Below, piece after piece: positions 62,534 to 64,000 of a stretch of 64,000 nucleotides of DNA. Every line of letters begins with the position of its first letter. Within the stretch, counting starts at the first letter, position 1. Below the pieces are notes generated by a model that searched no databases, was not told the DNA's origin, and saw only the letters and a list, made by a program, of their open reading frames with translations. The position numbers and the translations under genes are program-made. Source of the DNA: Sporolituus thermophilus DSM 23256 (GTDB lineage: Bacteria; Bacillota; Negativicutes; Sporomusales; Thermosinaceae); the NCBI RefSeq assembly GCF_900102435.1, contig NZ_FNBU01000004.1, positions 62,001 through 126,000 of the forward strand, read 5' to 3'.

Positions 62534-62639
62534 ACTTAAAGCATAGCACGATCTGACAAAAAACGCAATACTTATCTGAAAATTTTCGCTGTTTTTGCGG
62601 CCTTGCCCGAAATTTTCGCGGCAGGTAGTACACCAGCCG

Positions 62640-62668
62640 TTGACTTACCTGTCCGTCTATTGTAAATT
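62640..62668 (+). promoter_or_regulatory. Promoter of the Gfo/Idh/MocA gene
   Basis: TTGACT (62640-62645) and TAAATT (62663-62668), 17 bases apart. Confidence 0.5.
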
Positions 62669-62704
62669 AAGGGAAAATATGCGAAGGGAAGGGATGGGTT
62701 AAGC

Positions 62705-63691
62705 ATGGACAAGATCAATTGGGGGATTATTGCCACCGGCACGATTGCGAAAAAGTTTGCCGCCACGATTGCCCAGCTCGCTGACTGTGGCGATGTTTTA
62801 GCGGTTGCTTCCCGCCAAAAAGAGACGGCTTACAGGTTTGCCAGTGATTATAACATACCTAGAGCATATGACAATTATCTGGACCTGGTGCAAGATCCTG
62901 ATATCGATGTCGTATATATTGCTACTCCCCATGCGCAGCATTATGAAAATGCGAGACTGTGTCTTGAGCACGGTAAACATGTTCTTTGCGAAAAATCGTT
63001 TACCGTCAATGCTGCGCAAGCTGTCAAACTTATCCAACTGGCCAAAGCAAAAAAGCTGTTTCTTATGGAAGCCTTTTGGACAAAGTTTCTTCCCGGGTAC
63101 CAACTGCTTAACAAAACTATTGCCGAAGGGGCAATCGGGACAATAACACATTTTCGCACCCAGTATGGTTTTGCCCCAACCGGCGCCCGGTACGTGCGGA
63201 AGTTTGATCCCAATCTGGCCGGTGGGGCGCTTTTAGATATCGGGGTGTATGCCATAGGCGTGGCCGCCATGATTTTGGGTTACAATCCTAAACAAGTACA
63301 CGCCAGCGCTATTATAGGTGAATACGGAACAGATAAATTTGACAGTATTATGCTGCAGTATGAAAATGGCATAACAGCGCATTTAATTACCACGATTGGT
63401 TTAGATATTGGCTCACAGGCTGTTATCTTTGGCACAGAAGGCTATATCATCCTGCCAAACTTTTCGGCGCTGCAGGAATTTACGGTCGTTAAGAGCGATA
63501 AGACTACATACACTCTCGCTTCTCCGTTTGAGATTAACGGCTTTGAATATCAAATCAGAGAAACTGAAAGGTGTATTAAGGCTGGGCAGCTTGAAAGTCC
63601 GATAATGACCCATCAAAATACTCTGGATGTAATGCGGCTTATGGATGAGGTGCGAGCTATTTGGGGGCTTAAATTCCCTTGTGAAAATTAG
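62705..63691 (+). CDS. Gfo/Idh/MocA-family oxidoreductase
   Basis: 328 residues. An N-terminal Rossmann fold (WGIIATGTIAKKFAATI) and the lysine motif in HVLCEKSFTVNAAQ (EKP-like, with Ser for Pro) are followed by the C-terminal beta-sheet domain (GGALLDIGVYAIG). Members are NAD(P)-linked dehydrogenases of sugars or related compounds, such as trans-dihydrodiol or scyllo-inositol types. GAAGGGA precedes the start. Its substrate is unknown, and no sugar genes lie next to it. Confidence 0.9.
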   Translation: MDKINWGIIATGTIAKKFAATIAQLADCGDVLAVASRQKETAYRFASDYNIPRAYDNYLDLVQDPDIDVVYIATPHAQHYENARLCLEHGKHVLCEKSFTVNAAQAVKLIQLAKAKKLFLMEAFWTKFLPGYQLLNKTIAEGAIGTITHFRTQYGFAPTGARYVRKFDPNLAGGALLDIGVYAIGVAAMILGYNPKQVHASAIIGEYGTDKFDSIMLQYENGITAHLITTIGLDIGSQAVIFGTEGYIILPNFSALQEFTVVKSDKTTYTLASPFEINGFEYQIRETERCIKAGQLESPIMTHQNTLDVMRLMDEVRAIWGLKFPCEN

Positions 63692-63718
63692 GTGTACGGT
63701 TCGGTTCCCCAAAAAATC

Positions 63719-63745
63719 AACCGGGCTAAACGGTCGCCCGGTTTT
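63719..63745 (+). terminator. Intrinsic terminator
   Basis: AACCGGGC and GCCCGGTT form an 8-bp stem over 9 bases, followed by TT. Confidence 0.75.
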
Positions 63746-63783
63746 ATAATGTAGGTAATAATGTATAAATATAGATGGAAGAA

Positions 63784-63812
63784 GCAGGAAACAAAGTTTT
63801 GCGGTTGAATTA
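63784..63812 (+). promoter_or_regulatory. Sigma-H-like promoter of the PAS gene
   Basis: GCAGGAAAC at 63784-63792 and TTGAATTAA, with GAAT at 63807-63810, show the 23-base offset found elsewhere. Confidence 0.5.
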
Positions 63813-63844
63813 AGTTCAAAAATGCTGATGAAAGGTGAGAGATG

Positions 63845-64000
63845 ATGGGCGCGTGGTATAAAGAGCTTAAAGTTGCCATTACGGTAATCGACAAAGAGGG
63901 CAAAATAGTGGAGATGAACGATAAGGCCTGCCAAGTGTTTGAAAAATACGGCGGTAGCCAGCTTATCGGTCAAAACGTATTTTCCTGCCATTCCGAGTCT
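63845..64000 (+). CDS. PAS-domain protein (3' end outside the window)
   Basis: At least 52 residues are visible. MGAWYKELKVAITVIDKEGK, VEMNDKACQVFEKYGG and LIGQNVFSCH are the first half of a PAS sensor domain. The ATG at 63845 follows AAGGTGAG by 5 bases. It may be a stand-alone PAS protein or the start of a sensor kinase or sigma-54 activator. The sigma-H-like promoter hints at a link to sporulation or stationary phase. Confidence 0.7.
   Translation, partial: MGAWYKELKVAITVIDKEGKIVEMNDKACQVFEKYGGSQLIGQNVFSCHSES

Overview
The window reads as one contiguous chromosomal segment of a sporulating, probably diderm, anaerobic Firmicute of the Negativicutes (Sporomusaceae-like: Sporomusa, Thermosinus or Anaeromusa type). 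This placement is an inference from gene content, not from a search. The clues are a complete methylmalonyl-CoA module with a sodium-pumping decarboxylase, an rnfCDGEAB cluster, an [FeFe] hydrogenase with a Rex regulator, and the Bacillus-like order maf-radC-mreBCD-min-spoIVFA/FB-rplU-prp-rpmA-spo0B-obg. MinE, which Bacillus lacks, sits among the sporulation genes. No insertion sequence, prophage or CRISPR array was seen.

Layout. 0-4.3 kb: 3' part of a multisubunit NAD(P)-linked [FeFe] hydrogenase operon (ATP-binding protein, 2Fe-2S protein, NuoF-like subunit, HydA). 4.4-5.1 kb: rex. 5.1-5.6 kb: a gene-free stretch holding a probable small RNA. 5.6-14.6 kb: succinate/propionate metabolism (CoA-transferase, split B12-dependent mutase, MeaB, epimerase, Na+ decarboxylase MmdA/E/C/B and a 50-residue OadG-like subunit). 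14.8-17.8 kb: two paralogous MatC-like carboxylate permeases. 17.9-21.4 kb: class III CoA-transferase, an unknown membrane protein, a TrkA fragment and an ion-transporter-like permease. 21.7-27.2 kb: rseC-like gene and rnfCDGEAB. 27.3-29.3 kb: a molybdopterin oxidoreductase. 29.4-32.1 kb: an M20 amidohydrolase divergent from a DUF3100-type membrane protein pair. 32.2-51.3 kb: cell-shape, division, sporulation and ribosome genes. 51.3-53.7 kb: proBA. 53.8-56.8 kb: a MacAB-like exporter. 56.9-61.2 kb: nadD, yqeK, LCP protein, rsfS, cvfB-like. 61.3-64 kb: tRNA-Ala, an unknown membrane protein, a reverse-strand structured RNA, a Gfo/Idh/MocA oxidoreductase and the start of a PAS protein.

How the genes work together. 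Succinate would be activated by CoA transfer, rearranged to methylmalonyl-CoA, epimerised and decarboxylated to propionyl-CoA, with the decarboxylase exporting Na+. Rnf couples ferredoxin and NAD to an ion gradient, and the hydrogenase with Rex balances NADH and H2. The 32-51 kb block couples envelope growth, septum placement and the SpoIVF stage of sporulation.

The most interesting signals are regulatory. At least seven intergenic sites match a sigma-H (Spo0H) promoter pattern, AGGAWWT followed 21-22 bases later by GAAT. They lie before rex, an orphan RNA, the TrkA fragment, rnf, min, the Spo0B-like gene and the PAS gene. Two RNA genes without an obvious annotated counterpart (5206-5433 forward, 62302-62533 reverse) have a promoter, folded body and terminator. 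Start codons were reassigned where a Shine-Dalgarno site decided them.
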